Both the position numbers and the translations under genes were made by a program. Positions 46,961 through 54,906 of a stretch of 64,000 nucleotides of DNA are shown here, piece after piece. Each line of letters begins with the position of its first letter. Position 1 is the first letter of the stretch. Origin of the DNA: Actinomycetaceae bacterium (lineage in GTDB: Bacteria > Actinomycetota > Actinomycetes > Actinomycetales > Actinomycetaceae); NCBI GenBank assembly GCA_030537735.1, contig JAUNVG010000001.1, positions 302,160 through 366,159 of the forward strand, written 5' to 3'. Under the pieces are notes generated by a model. It did not search any database. It was given only the letters and a program-made list of their open reading frames with translations, and was not told the origin of the DNA.

Positions 46961-48957
46961 CAGCTATTCACTCGCTGTTCAATGGCGGTAACGATGCGTT
47001 CAATGGCTTCGTCCACGGGCACCCCGTTGTCTTGACTGCCATCGCGCATACGGAACGATACCGCTGCGGCCTCCACGTCCTCACCCCCGGCGATGAGGGT
47101 GAAGGGGATCTTGTCTTTGGAGGCGTTGCGGATCTTCTTCCCGAATCGGTCGTCACTGCGGTCGACTTCTACACGTATCCCGCGGGCACGCAGCTTGTCC
47201 GCCACTTCCATGAGGTAGTCATCGAATACTTCCGCCACCGGGATACAGCGCACTTGTACGGGTGCCAGCCAGGCGGGGAAGGCTCCGGCGTAGTGTTCGG
47301 TGAGGATGGCGAAGAAACGCTCAATGGCGCCAAATAGGGCGCGGTGAATCATAACTGGACGCTGGCGGCTACCGTCGGCTGCGGTGTATTCCAGGTTGAA
47401 TCGCTCTGGCAAGTTGAAGTCCAGTTGGATGGTGGACATTTGCCAGGTGCGTCCAATGGCGTCTTTGGCTTGCACTGAGATCTTCGGCCCGTAGAACGCG
47501 GCGCCGCCGGGATCGGGCACCAGGTCCAGTCCGGAGGCAGTGGCGACTTCTTCCAGGGTGCGGGTGGCTTCTTCCCACACCTCGTCGTCGCCTACGAACT
47601 TTTCTGGGTTCTTGGTGGATAGCTCTAGGTAGAAGTCATCCAGCCCGTAGTCTTTGAGCAGGTCTAGGACGAAGGTCAGTAGCCGCGTGAGTTCGTCTTT
47701 CATTTGCTCGCGCGTGCAGTAGATGTGGGCATCGTCTTGGGTGAACCCGCGCGCCCGCGCGAGGCCGTGCACTACTCCGGATTTTTCGTACCGGTACACG
47801 GTCCCAAACTCGAACAGTCGCAGCGGTAGTTCCCGATATGAGCGCCCCCGCGACTTGTAGATCAGGTTATGCATGGGGCAGTTCATGGGTTTGAGGTAGT
47901 AGTCCTGCCCGGCTTTAGTGACCTGCCCGGTCTCGGGGTCGATCTCTTCGTCGATGTGCAGGGCGGGGAACATCCCGTCCTTATACCAGCTGAGGTGTCC
48001 GGAGGTTTCGAATAGTTGCCCCTTGGTGATGTGGGGGGTGTAGACGAACTCGTAGCCGCTTTCTTGGTGTCGTTTGCGGGAGTATTCTTCCATTTCCATG
48101 CGGATGACTCCGCCCTTGGGGTGGAAGCATGCCAGCCCCGATCCGATTTCGTCGGGGAAGGAGAAAAGGTCCAGTTCGGTTCCGAGTTTGCGGTGGTCGC
48201 GTCGTTCGGCTTCTTTGAGTCGGGTGAGGTAGTTGGTTAGTTCGTCTTTGCTGGGCCAGGCGGTGCCGTAGATGCGTTGTAGTTGGTCGTTCTTTTGGTC
48301 TCCGAGCCAGTAGGCTGCGGAGGTTTTCATCAGTGCAATTCCCTGCCCGATGATTTTGGTAGACGGCACGTGCGGGCCGCGGCACAGGTCGGTCCACACG
48401 ATTTCACCGCGGCGGTTGACGTTGTCGTACATGGTGAGCTCGCCCTCGCCCACTTCCACCGAGGCTCCTTCTGCGTCGGCTTTGCTTTTCGCCCCGATTA
48501 GGTACAGTTTGTGGGGTTGTTCAGCTAGTTCTTCGCGTGCTTGTTCTTCAGTGACGACGCGGCGCCGGAAGGTTTGGTTTTCCTTCACGATGCGTTTCAT
48601 GAGTTTTTCGATTTTCTTCAGGTCTTCGGGCGTGAAGGGCTCTACGTTGCCGAAGTCGTAGTAGAAACCGTCGGCCACGGGTGGGCCGATTCCCAGGTCA
48701 ACTTGGGGGTTTAGTTGCTGCACGGCTTGCGCCATGACGTGGGTGCAGGAGTGGCGCAGGATTGCCAGCCCCGTTTCGGAGTGGATGCTAATACCGTTTA
48801 CTTCGTCTCCTGCTTGCAGCGGGTGCGTTAGGTCCACGTCTTGCCCGTTTAGGGTCATTGCGATGATTTCGCTGCGATCTTGGTAGAGCTGTGTACCGGT
48901 GGTTTCTTCCGTTACTTTCATGGCTTGACCATCGACGCGGATTTCGATTTCCCCCAC
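46960..48957 (-). CDS. thrS: Threonyl-tRNA synthetase
   Basis: Class II synthetase with N-terminal TGS ([20 protein letters not shown]), the editing/SAD domain ([16 protein letters not shown], HxxxH type, and [11 protein letters not shown]), motif 2 [26 protein letters not shown], motif 3 [20 protein letters not shown] and a C-terminal anticodon domain. I chose GTG 48957 (665 residues), six bases after GAGGAG, over the ATG 33 bases upstream, whose added residues lack family similarity. First gene of thrS-HIT-pgsA-Nudix-yebC. Confidence 0.96.
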   Translation of the reverse strand: MGEIEIRVDGQAMKVTEETTGTQLYQDRSEIIAMTLNGQDVDLTHPLQAGDEVNGISIHSETGLAILRHSCTHVMAQAVQQLNPQVDLGIGPPVADGFYYDFGNVEPFTPEDLKKIEKLMKRIVKENQTFRRRVVTEEQAREELAEQPHKLYLIGAKSKADAEGASVEVGEGELTMYDNVNRRGEIVWTDLCRGPHVPSTKIIGQGIALMKTSAAYWLGDQKNDQLQRIYGTAWPSKDELTNYLTRLKEAERRDHRKLGTELDLFSFPDEIGSGLACFHPKGGVIRMEMEEYSRKRHQESGYEFVYTPHITKGQLFETSGHLSWYKDGMFPALHIDEEIDPETGQVTKAGQDYYLKPMNCPMHNLIYKSRGRSYRELPLRLFEFGTVYRYEKSGVVHGLARARGFTQDDAHIYCTREQMKDELTRLLTFVLDLLKDYGLDDFYLELSTKNPEKFVGDDEVWEEATRTLEEVATASGLDLVPDPGGAAFYGPKISVQAKDAIGRTWQMSTIQLDFNLPERFNLEYTAADGSRQRPVMIHRALFGAIERFFAILTEHYAGAFPAWLAPVQVRCIPVAEVFDDYLMEVADKLRARGIRVEVDRSDDRFGKKIRNASKDKIPFTLIAGGEDVEAAAVSFRMRDGSQDNGVPVDEAIERIVTAIEQRVNS

Positions 48958-49129
48958 GGGTTTCTCCTCGTTACTTTTGTTTGCGTGCACGTTTGGTTCC
49001 GTGCCGCCTGGTTTTTCCTAGTGTCATTCTACTCTGTTGTGTGCGATTGTCTGCGACTGGGCTCTCCCCTGCCGCAGGAGGGCGGGGCGGGTGTTTGCGC
49101 ATTTGGCTTGGTGGCGCTGGTGGTGGGTG

Positions 49130-50164
49130 TTATTTGCGGTTTGCGCGGCTGAGTAGGTTTTTCACGTTTCGTTTGGTTTTGACGACTTTTTGTAGGGTGC
49201 GATACGCCAGTGGCCGTATGGGGTAGTCCCAGGCTCCGTCTATTTGGATGCTGTTCTTGGCGAAGTCACGCTTGTAGATGCCAAGTTTATGCAGGTTGGG
49301 GAAGCGCGTGGAGTCCACTCCCATCAGGTCGTAGCTGAGTATCCCTTCTTCCCCTAGGGTTTTCGCGATCCAGTAGTCAAGGTAGCGGGAGGCATACACT
49401 TGTCTTCCCAGTGCACTGTGCGCCCCGTAGTAGGCGTAGGCTTTCTTGTCATTGATAAGTACTATCACCCAGGTCACGATTTCATCGCGGTAGCGCACTC
49501 CGAATACTCGGGCGTGTTGGGGGCCAAGGCTATTAAGCATGGTCCAGTACGTGCTGATGGGGTGGATGCGGAAGCCGTCGCGTTCAGCGGTTTCTACTAG
49601 CACTTCGTAGAGGTCTTCGAAGGCGCGGTAGTTGATACCTGTGAGTTCTTCGGCGGTGGCACCTTTTTGCGCCATGCTGGTGATGGCCTTGCGTATGCTT
49701 CTGCGGCCGTCTTTAGACATGGAGTTGAGTATTTTTTCTTCGTCTCCCCCGCAGGTGTCTACTTCAACGGTTTCGTCATAGCTTAGGTATTGGAGTAGGT
49801 CTTTTAACTGCGGGTGGGAGTAGTGGGCGTGCAGTCGTATGAATGGTATTTTCGGGAAGCGTTTGCGAATTTCTGCTGCTAGGGCTTGGCGCAGTGCGTG
49901 TTCGTTTTCGGGGGTTTGGCTTCGCAGCCATACGGGTCCGCGTTTGGCCCACAGGAACGGCACGAATCGCATGCGGTAGAGGCTGAGGCTTACCAGGGCT
50001 ACGGGTTTGTCGTTTATGGAAAACAGGTAGCGACCGATGTTTGGGTGTTCGAGTGCTTGGTCGTAGTTGTCCCATGCGGCGCTTTGCTCTACCGGCAGTG
50101 GTACCACTCCGGCAGCTACTATCCGCATCTGTTCTGCGTCTATGGGCGTTAGCCGGTAGCTCAC
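49130..50164 (-). CDS. FemX/FemAB-type aminoacyltransferase
   Basis: Probably adds an amino acid from aminoacyl-tRNA to the peptidoglycan stem peptide. The 344 residues have two GNAT-like halves: an N-terminal PVEQSAAWDNYDQALEHPNIGRYLF and RMRFVPFLWAKRGPVW, then KDGRRSIRKAITSMAQKGATAEE (the usual K..R.IRKA) and LNDKKAYAYYGA-like INDKKAYAYYGAHS followed by YDLMGVDSTRFPNLHKLGIYKRDF. GTG start after GGGGAAA. It lies just downstream of a tRNA block that includes Gly, suggestive but not evidence for glycine use. Confidence 0.85.
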   Translation of the reverse strand: MSYRLTPIDAEQMRIVAAGVVPLPVEQSAAWDNYDQALEHPNIGRYLFSINDKPVALVSLSLYRMRFVPFLWAKRGPVWLRSQTPENEHALRQALAAEIRKRFPKIPFIRLHAHYSHPQLKDLLQYLSYDETVEVDTCGGDEEKILNSMSKDGRRSIRKAITSMAQKGATAEELTGINYRAFEDLYEVLVETAERDGFRIHPISTYWTMLNSLGPQHARVFGVRYRDEIVTWVIVLINDKKAYAYYGAHSALGRQVYASRYLDYWIAKTLGEEGILSYDLMGVDSTRFPNLHKLGIYKRDFAKNSIQIDGAWDYPIRPLAYRTLQKVVKTKRNVKNLLSRANRK

Positions 50165-50360
50165 CGTTTCCCCATCTGTTTAATGGCTTTCAGCGGCGGG
50201 TTGTCGGCGTTATTCACGGCGCTTCTCTCTGTTGTTACACAGTTGCATGAGTGGTCTTTTGCGTGGACTTTACGGTTTCCCACTTCTTAGTGGTCCACGG
50301 GAAAATTCCAGCATCAATCAGCTGTTTGCTATGTCACCTTAGTAACGTGTCTTTAAATAG

Positions 50361-50386
50361 TTTTTGCCTCCGTCAGGAGGCAAAAA
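50361..50386 (-). terminator. Hairpin between the first tRNA block and femX
   Basis: An 11-bp inverted repeat TTTTTGCCTCC / GGAGGCAAAAA around GTCA, 18 bases after tRNA-Val(CAC). A-runs lie on the 3' side on both strands, so it lacks a free U-tract, as seen at 22117-22150. Confidence 0.6.
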
Positions 50387-50403
50387 GCTTTAGGTGATTG
50401 TGG

Positions 50404-50475
50404 TGGGCGATACTGGGATCGAACCAGTGACCTCTTCCGTGTGAAGGAAGCGCGCTACCCCTGCGCCAATCGCCC
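50404..50475 (-). tRNA. tRNA-Val (anticodon CAC)
   Basis: 72 bases on the minus strand starting GGGCGATTGGCG and ending in ATCGCCCA. The anticodon stem CTTCC/GGAAG holds loop TTCACAC, giving CAC. The T-arm GGTTCGATCC is intact. First-read gene order in the block (minus strand) is Gly, Cys, Val. Confidence 0.95.
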
Positions 50476-50476
50476 G

Positions 50477-50547
50477 AGGTGGGTACCGGATTCGAACCGG
50501 TGTTTACGGCTTTGCAGGCCGCTGCCTATCCTCTCGGCCAACCCACC
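50477..50547 (-). tRNA. tRNA-Cys (anticodon GCA)
   Basis: 71 bases from GGTGGGTTGGCC to ACCCACCT; anticodon loop CTGCAAA gives GCA; discriminator is U as expected for Cys; T-loop TTCGAAT present. One base separates it from tRNA-Val. Confidence 0.95.
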
Positions 50548-50575
50548 ACGGTAAACCACCTGGAGTGGTCGACCG

Positions 50576-50648
50576 AGCGGATGACGGGACTCGAACCCGC
50601 GACCCTCACCTTGGCAAGGTGATGCTCTACCAACTGAGCCACATCCGC
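50576..50648 (-). tRNA. tRNA-Gly (anticodon GCC), copy 1
   Basis: 73 bases from GCGGATGTGGCT to CATCCGCT; anticodon loop TTGCCAA gives GCC. Identical over its full length to the copy at 52911-52983. Confidence 0.95.
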
Positions 50649-50712
50649 GTTGTCAGGTGATTTTTCTTCACTTGACTCACCCGCTAGTTTCACTATTGGG
50701 CACGCGAATACT

Positions 50713-52611
50713 TTACGCGACTTTCGCGTGAGGTGCAAAATTTTTCGTCCCGGTGACGGGTGAACTTTCGTTTTGCCCACTCGCGTTTGGGGTTTCGCCT
50801 CGTCCGGGACGAGCCGCTAGTAGCGCCCACAGGATACAAGCCAGGTCAATGATTTCTTGCATGAATGCTCCAACCACTGCCGGCATGATTCCACTGGCTC
50901 CTACCAGCATGAGCACTATCGACAGGCCTACGCCTATCCCGATAGCTTGTAGCGCTACTTGCATGGTGCGTTTTCCGATCGCGATTGCCCGCGCAGCACG
51001 GTAAATATCATCACGCATAATCACTACGTCAGCGGTTTCAGAAGCGGCGGTGGAACCTCGCGCTCCCATGGCGATACCTACATCGGCGGTGGCGAGGACG
51101 GGGGCGTCGTTCACTCCGTCACCGACCGCTGCCACCGGGTGGGTTAGGTGTTTGATGGCGGTTACTTTATCTGCGGGCAGTAGTTCGGCGTTTATTTCGT
51201 TTATTCCTACTTCTGCCGCGATTGCTTGCGCGGTGGGCAGACTGTCACCGGTGATCATAATGATGTCTTCTACCCCAAGTTGGTGCATGGTGGCGATGGT
51301 GGCGGGCGCGTCTGGACGCACTTCGTCACTTAGTTCAAGTGCGCCTTTCCACTTGCCGTCGACCGCAACATGAACGCGGATGTGTCCGGGTTTAAGTGTC
51401 TGCAGGTCCCCTGGCGCATTGGTTAGCCGCGCACTTCCAACTGCCACTTGGTGTCCGGCGACGGTTCCGCGCACGCCGTGTCCGCTGATTTCTTCCACTT
51501 CACTAGCTAGCGGGATGTCAAGGTCGCGTTCGTGGGCGGCTTGCACTACCGCTTTCGCCAGCGGGTGGGGTGATTGGTTTTCCAGTGCCGCCGCCCATGC
51601 CAGCAGTTCTTCCGGTAGGTCAAGGTCACCGCTGTCATCGGCTATCACTACCGGTTCCCCTTGGGTGAGAGTGCCGGTTTTATCCATTGCCACGGTGCGG
51701 ATGCGTGAGAGTCGCTCCAAGGTGCCGGAGTCTTTGATGATGATGCCTTCTTCGGCGGCGCGGTTCATGCCAGCCAGGAACGCCACCGGGGCTGCTAGCA
51801 GCAGTGGGCAGGGGGTGGCGACAACGAGCACTTGAGCCAAGCGCACGGGGTCCCCGGAGTACCACCAGGCTACCCCTGCGATCACGAACGCTATGAGGGT
51901 GAATGGCACTGCCACGCGGTCAGCGATGCGCACCACCGGGGCTTGGGAAGCTTGGGCTTGTTCGACCAGTTTAATTATCTGCTGGTATTGGGACTCACTT
52001 GCCAGGGCGGTGGCGGTGATTTCCATGGCTTTTGCACCGTTTACACCACCCGATAGCACTTGGTCTGCGCGCCGGTGTTCTACCGGTAGTGATTCGCCGG
52101 TGAGGGAGGATTCTTCCGTGACCGCGTAGTCGGTGTTTAGGATGCCATCTACAGGCACCACTTCTCCGGGGCGTACGAGTATGCGTTGGCCGACTTCAAT
52201 GTTTTCTACCGCTGTCTCTACCGTGTTTCCGGCCTCGTCGAGGACGTGCGCGGTGGTTGGTACGCTATCGAGCAGTCCGGATAGCTGTTTGCGAGCGCGC
52301 CTGGCGGCGTAGTCTTCGAGTGCTTCCCCGCCCGATAGCATCAGGCATACGATGAGGGCAGCCCAGTATTCACCGACCACCACGGTGGAGATGATGGCAG
52401 TTACCGCCAGTAGGTCTATCCCCCAGGCTCCCCCTAAGATTTGCTTGACCATGTCCCATGACAGGATGGCGGCCATGATGAGGGCGAATACTGATACCAG
52501 TAGCTTCACTTCACTGACACCTAGCGCGGTTCCCACTAGCGCTAGGATTCCTACCACTATGGTTGCCACTAATTCGGGATACTGACGCATGCCTTGAATT
52601 ACTTTCTCCAT
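50713..52611 (-). CDS. P1B-type heavy-metal-translocating ATPase
   Basis: Pumps a transition metal out of, or across, the cell membrane. The 632 residues show eight membrane helices, the actuator TGES (171-174), membrane metal motif TPCP (266-269), phosphorylation Asp310 in DKTGT, SPHPLAKAVV (the P1B HP locus) and GDGVNDAPVL. There is no N-terminal HMA domain. TPC places it outside the Cu (CPC) and Zn/Cd classes; the last helix reads QEIIDLACILWALLAARP. Three DtxR/IdeR-like boxes upstream point to iron or manganese control. Flanked by tRNA blocks on both sides. The substrate cannot be decided from sequence. Confidence 0.88.
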   Translation of the reverse strand: MEKVIQGMRQYPELVATIVVGILALVGTALGVSEVKLLVSVFALIMAAILSWDMVKQILGGAWGIDLLAVTAIISTVVVGEYWAALIVCLMLSGGEALEDYAARRARKQLSGLLDSVPTTAHVLDEAGNTVETAVENIEVGQRILVRPGEVVPVDGILNTDYAVTEESSLTGESLPVEHRRADQVLSGGVNGAKAMEITATALASESQYQQIIKLVEQAQASQAPVVRIADRVAVPFTLIAFVIAGVAWWYSGDPVRLAQVLVVATPCPLLLAAPVAFLAGMNRAAEEGIIIKDSGTLERLSRIRTVAMDKTGTLTQGEPVVIADDSGDLDLPEELLAWAAALENQSPHPLAKAVVQAAHERDLDIPLASEVEEISGHGVRGTVAGHQVAVGSARLTNAPGDLQTLKPGHIRVHVAVDGKWKGALELSDEVRPDAPATIATMHQLGVEDIIMITGDSLPTAQAIAAEVGINEINAELLPADKVTAIKHLTHPVAAVGDGVNDAPVLATADVGIAMGARGSTAASETADVVIMRDDIYRAARAIAIGKRTMQVALQAIGIGVGLSIVLMLVGASGIMPAVVGAFMQEIIDLACILWALLAARPGRGETPNASGQNESSPVTGTKNFAPHAKVA

Positions 52612-52617
52612 GCCCCC

Positions 52618-52623
52618 ATTATC
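52618..52623 (-). promoter_or_regulatory. -10 element of the P1B ATPase promoter
   Basis: GATAAT on the minus strand, six bases (GGGGGC) before the ATG at 52611. TAGAAA (52646-52641) lies 17 bases upstream as a 4/6 -35 and abuts the nearest DtxR-like box. Confidence 0.45.
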
Positions 52624-52647
52624 CCTCTTTATAAATGGCTTTTCTAG

Positions 52648-52666
52648 CAGGTGAAGCCTTACCTAA
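52648..52666 (-). promoter_or_regulatory. DtxR/IdeR-like box, promoter-proximal
   Basis: TTAGGTAAGGCTTCACCTG matches the 19-base consensus TTAGGTTAGGCTAACCTAA (with A/T allowed at the W positions) at about 15 of 19 positions; the first 13 bases are a full match. Located at the predicted -35, so binding should block polymerase. Confidence 0.65.
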
Positions 52667-52682
52667 CCTTGAGTTACCGGGG

Positions 52683-52701
52683 TTTTCTAAGCCTTACCTA
52701 A
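52683..52701 (-). promoter_or_regulatory. DtxR/IdeR-like box, middle
   Basis: TTAGGTAAGGCTTAGAAAA, about 16 of 19 consensus positions; its first 13 bases are identical to those of the proximal box, 35 bases away. Confidence 0.65.
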
Positions 52702-52738
52702 ATGTTAAATCAGCGTGAAACAATGTGGCTATTATTAT

Positions 52739-52757
52739 TTAGATAAACCTAATCTAA
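52739..52757 (-). promoter_or_regulatory. DtxR/IdeR-like box, distal palindrome
   Basis: TTAGATTAGGTTTATCTAA, an inverted repeat (TTAGAT/ATCTAA) matching about 16 of 19 consensus positions. Confidence 0.65.
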
Positions 52758-52803
52758 GCTGGTTCTCTTTTTAGGGATTTACAAATTTGGGGTGCACAGG
52801 GTA

Positions 52804-52830
52804 CAAAAAATGCCCCGGGATTTCCCGGAG
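52804..52830 (-). terminator. Intrinsic terminator after the second tRNA block
   Basis: CCGGG/CCCGG stem (52828-52824 with 52819-52815) with a 4-base loop, then GGCATTTTTTG on the minus strand, a proper U-tract, 8 bases after tRNA-Val(GAC). Confidence 0.8.
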
Positions 52831-52837
52831 CTAGTGG

Positions 52838-52909
52838 TGGGCGATACTGGGATCGAACCAGTGACCTCTTCCGTGTCAGGGAAGCGCGCTCCCGCTGCGC
52901 CAATCGCCC
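52838..52909 (-). tRNA. tRNA-Val (anticodon GAC)
   Basis: 72 bases, same acceptor and T-arm sequence as the Val(CAC) gene at 50404, differing in the D-arm and in the anticodon loop (CTGACAC), which gives GAC. Confidence 0.95.
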
Positions 52910-52910
52910 G

Positions 52911-52983
52911 AGCGGATGACGGGACTCGAACCCGCGACCCTCACCTTGGCAAGGTGATGCTCTACCAACTGAGCCACATCCGC
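52911..52983 (-). tRNA. tRNA-Gly (anticodon GCC), copy 2
   Basis: 73 bases identical to the copy at 50576-50648. One base separates it from tRNA-Val(GAC). Confidence 0.95.
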
Positions 52984-53088
52984 ATTGCCCCGTTTGAACG
53001 GTGCTTTAGAAACTCTACTTCAAGATGACCCGGAGCGCAAAATCGATAACAGTCACTACCACTCTTCAGACCATGTAATGATGGTTCA

Positions 53089-54093
53089 GTGACCTCCACA
53101 GCAGTTATCGCTACATTAGGCTTCATCACCGGCGCGACAGCAGCGGTGATTTGCTCGATGTTGCTGCTACGACTCCTTCCTCCCTCAATTGCCCCCAGCT
53201 CCAAAGCTATCCACAGGAGGCTCTTAGGCCCCCTGGCAAAAGGTCGCTACCGGAAACCAAGGTCCCAAGAGCCAGAGCATGTTCACCTCCTGTCTCACGA
53301 AATCCGCACTCCTCTTTCGCTCATAAAGGGCGCTACAGAGCTCCTCGCAGATGAATCGCCAGGCCCCCTCACCGCGGCTCAAAAACAGTTCCTTACTACC
53401 ATCAAGCAAAATGCCGACTTCGCTATTTCAATGGCAGAGAACTTCCTCCTAGATGCTCGTTTGCAAAGCGCGGCATTGCGCCTGAACTTAACATCTTTCG
53501 ACCTGCGTGTTCTCACCCGGGACACCGCGCGCCAACTGCGTGAAGTGAATGGCACTCCCCTGGTAGTCACCGATCCTGGCGATCCCTTAATCTTGGAAGC
53601 AGATCAAGACCTCATCCGCCAGGTCTTGTGGAACCTCATCAACAATGCGTGCAGGCACAGCAACCACCAACACGTTGAAGTCCGCACCTACCGGCGGGAA
53701 GACAACGTGGTAATCGAGATCGCAGACTACGGCAGCGGAATCACCCCGGAACAGAGGAAAGTCTTATTCACCCCATTCTCCCAGTTTCCTGATAAGCCCA
53801 CTACTCCCCCACATTCCGTTCCCACTGCATCGACACCTCACCTTTCCCCTGCTGCCGTTGACTCCAGTAAAATCTCAAAACCAGCGACGCCAATACCCCC
53901 GAAAGCTCCCCCTACCGGAGTCGGCCTGGGCATGGGGATTGTGCGCACTATTGCTCAGATGCATGGGGGCCGCGTAGTAGTAGATTCCATCAGTGGTCAC
54001 GGTACTGTAATGCACGTCGTGTTACCGTGTGAGCAACCGCAGGCCACAACAGGTTGGAGAGGAAAGTTAGCGTGGGTAAGAAAAACGCTCTAG
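53089..54093 (+). CDS. Sensor histidine kinase of the organophosphate module
   Basis: The 334 residues have one N-terminal membrane segment (about 5-30), then a short linker and a HisKA dimerisation domain with phospho-acceptor His70 in LLSHEIRTPLS. The ATPase domain follows: N box QVLWNLINNACRHS, G1 IADYGSGI, G2 GVGLGMGIV. About 50 Pro/Ser/Thr-rich residues are inserted between G1 and G2, where the ATP lid lies. No extracytoplasmic sensor domain exists, so the signal must come through the membrane segment or a partner. GTG start, no Shine-Dalgarno. It overlaps the response regulator start by 22 bases. Confidence 0.92.
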   Translation: MTSTAVIATLGFITGATAAVICSMLLLRLLPPSIAPSSKAIHRRLLGPLAKGRYRKPRSQEPEHVHLLSHEIRTPLSLIKGATELLADESPGPLTAAQKQFLTTIKQNADFAISMAENFLLDARLQSAALRLNLTSFDLRVLTRDTARQLREVNGTPLVVTDPGDPLILEADQDLIRQVLWNLINNACRHSNHQHVEVRTYRREDNVVIEIADYGSGITPEQRKVLFTPFSQFPDKPTTPPHSVPTASTPHLSPAAVDSSKISKPATPIPPKAPPTGVGLGMGIVRTIAQMHGGRVVVDSISGHGTVMHVVLPCEQPQATTGWRGKLAWVRKTL

Positions 54094-54785
54094 TTGTAGA
54101 CGACGAGCGGCAAATGACTGCGATTATTTCCTTCGCCCTCCAAACCGAAGGTTTCAACTGTTACGAGTGCCACGATGGGCAAAGCGCTTGGCAAGCTTTC
54201 TGTAGCGGCCACTTCGACCTGGTGGTACTCGATCTAATGCTTCCAGATATTTCCGGAATCACCCTATGTGAACGTATCCGGGCTCACTCCGGGGTCCCGA
54301 TTTTGATGCTTACCGCTTTGGGTGATGTCGAACAACGCGTGGCAGGGCTTGAATCCGGAGCCGATGACTACCTGGCAAAACCCTTCTCCCCACGTGAACT
54401 GGTGCTACGAGCATCTTCCCTGGTACGACGCTCAAGCGAATCCACCACCAGCGGCGCGGACGATATCGTAAACCACCGCATGCGTGAGGACCCTCTGCAC
54501 GGAACCGTTTATATTGACGACCGGTGCGTAGAGGTATCCGACATAGAAAAGCGTCTGCTGCGCGTCCTCATGCAAGAACCCGGACGGGTGTTTTCAGTAT
54601 TCGAGTTACTAAACAAAGTCTGGGGGACCACTGCCAGTGCAGGTGGAAACTCGATGGTAAAGACCACCATCTATCGCCTACGGAAACGACTAGATACAGC
54701 CGGTGTTCACAGTGAGGTTATAGGCTCCGTGCGCGGTCGCGGTTACTACACTCCAGAAAAGTCACAATATTGCGACCAAGTGTGA
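54072..54785 (+). CDS. OmpR/PhoB-family response regulator
   Basis: The 237 residues from GTG 54072 (nine bases after GGAGAGG) hold a receiver with acidic pair D10-D11, phospho-acceptor D54 in VVLDLMLPDISG, the Thr of LMLTALG and Lys in YLAKPFSPREL. A winged-helix domain follows, with EKRLLRVLMQEPGRVFSVFELLNKVW and SMVKTTIYRLRKRL and RGRGYYTP. Partner of the upstream kinase. A pair of similar 9-base direct repeats 21 bases apart just past its stop is a candidate binding site for controlling the transporter that follows. Confidence 0.94.
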   Translation: MGKKNALVVDDERQMTAIISFALQTEGFNCYECHDGQSAWQAFCSGHFDLVVLDLMLPDISGITLCERIRAHSGVPILMLTALGDVEQRVAGLESGADDYLAKPFSPRELVLRASSLVRRSSESTTSGADDIVNHRMREDPLHGTVYIDDRCVEVSDIEKRLLRVLMQEPGRVFSVFELLNKVWGTTASAGGNSMVKTTIYRLRKRLDTAGVHSEVIGSVRGRGYYTPEKSQYCDQV

Positions 54786-54824
54786 CCATACGCCATCGAT
54801 ATGTAACCATCCCTAAGTGACACT
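54781..54824 (+). promoter_or_regulatory. Candidate response-regulator box upstream of the OPA transporter
   Basis: TGTGACCAT (54781-54789) and TGTAACCAT (54802-54810) are direct repeats 21 bases apart, two helical turns, followed by AGTGACACT (54816-54824). Tandem direct repeats on one DNA face are what OmpR/PhoB-type regulators bind. No clear -35/-10 was identified between here and the start. Confidence 0.4.
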
Positions 54825-54906
54825 GGAATCGTTCCTATCGTTAGCAAGTTGCTTCCTGCGGCAATGGGCATGAAATGACTTGCATGTACAAAGAGGTCGA
54901 TTCAAG

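Noticed and set aside
17876..49129. T-box leaders upstream of alaS, aspS, hisS or thrS
   Set aside because: I looked for the conserved T-box core and a terminator pair in these leaders and found neither.
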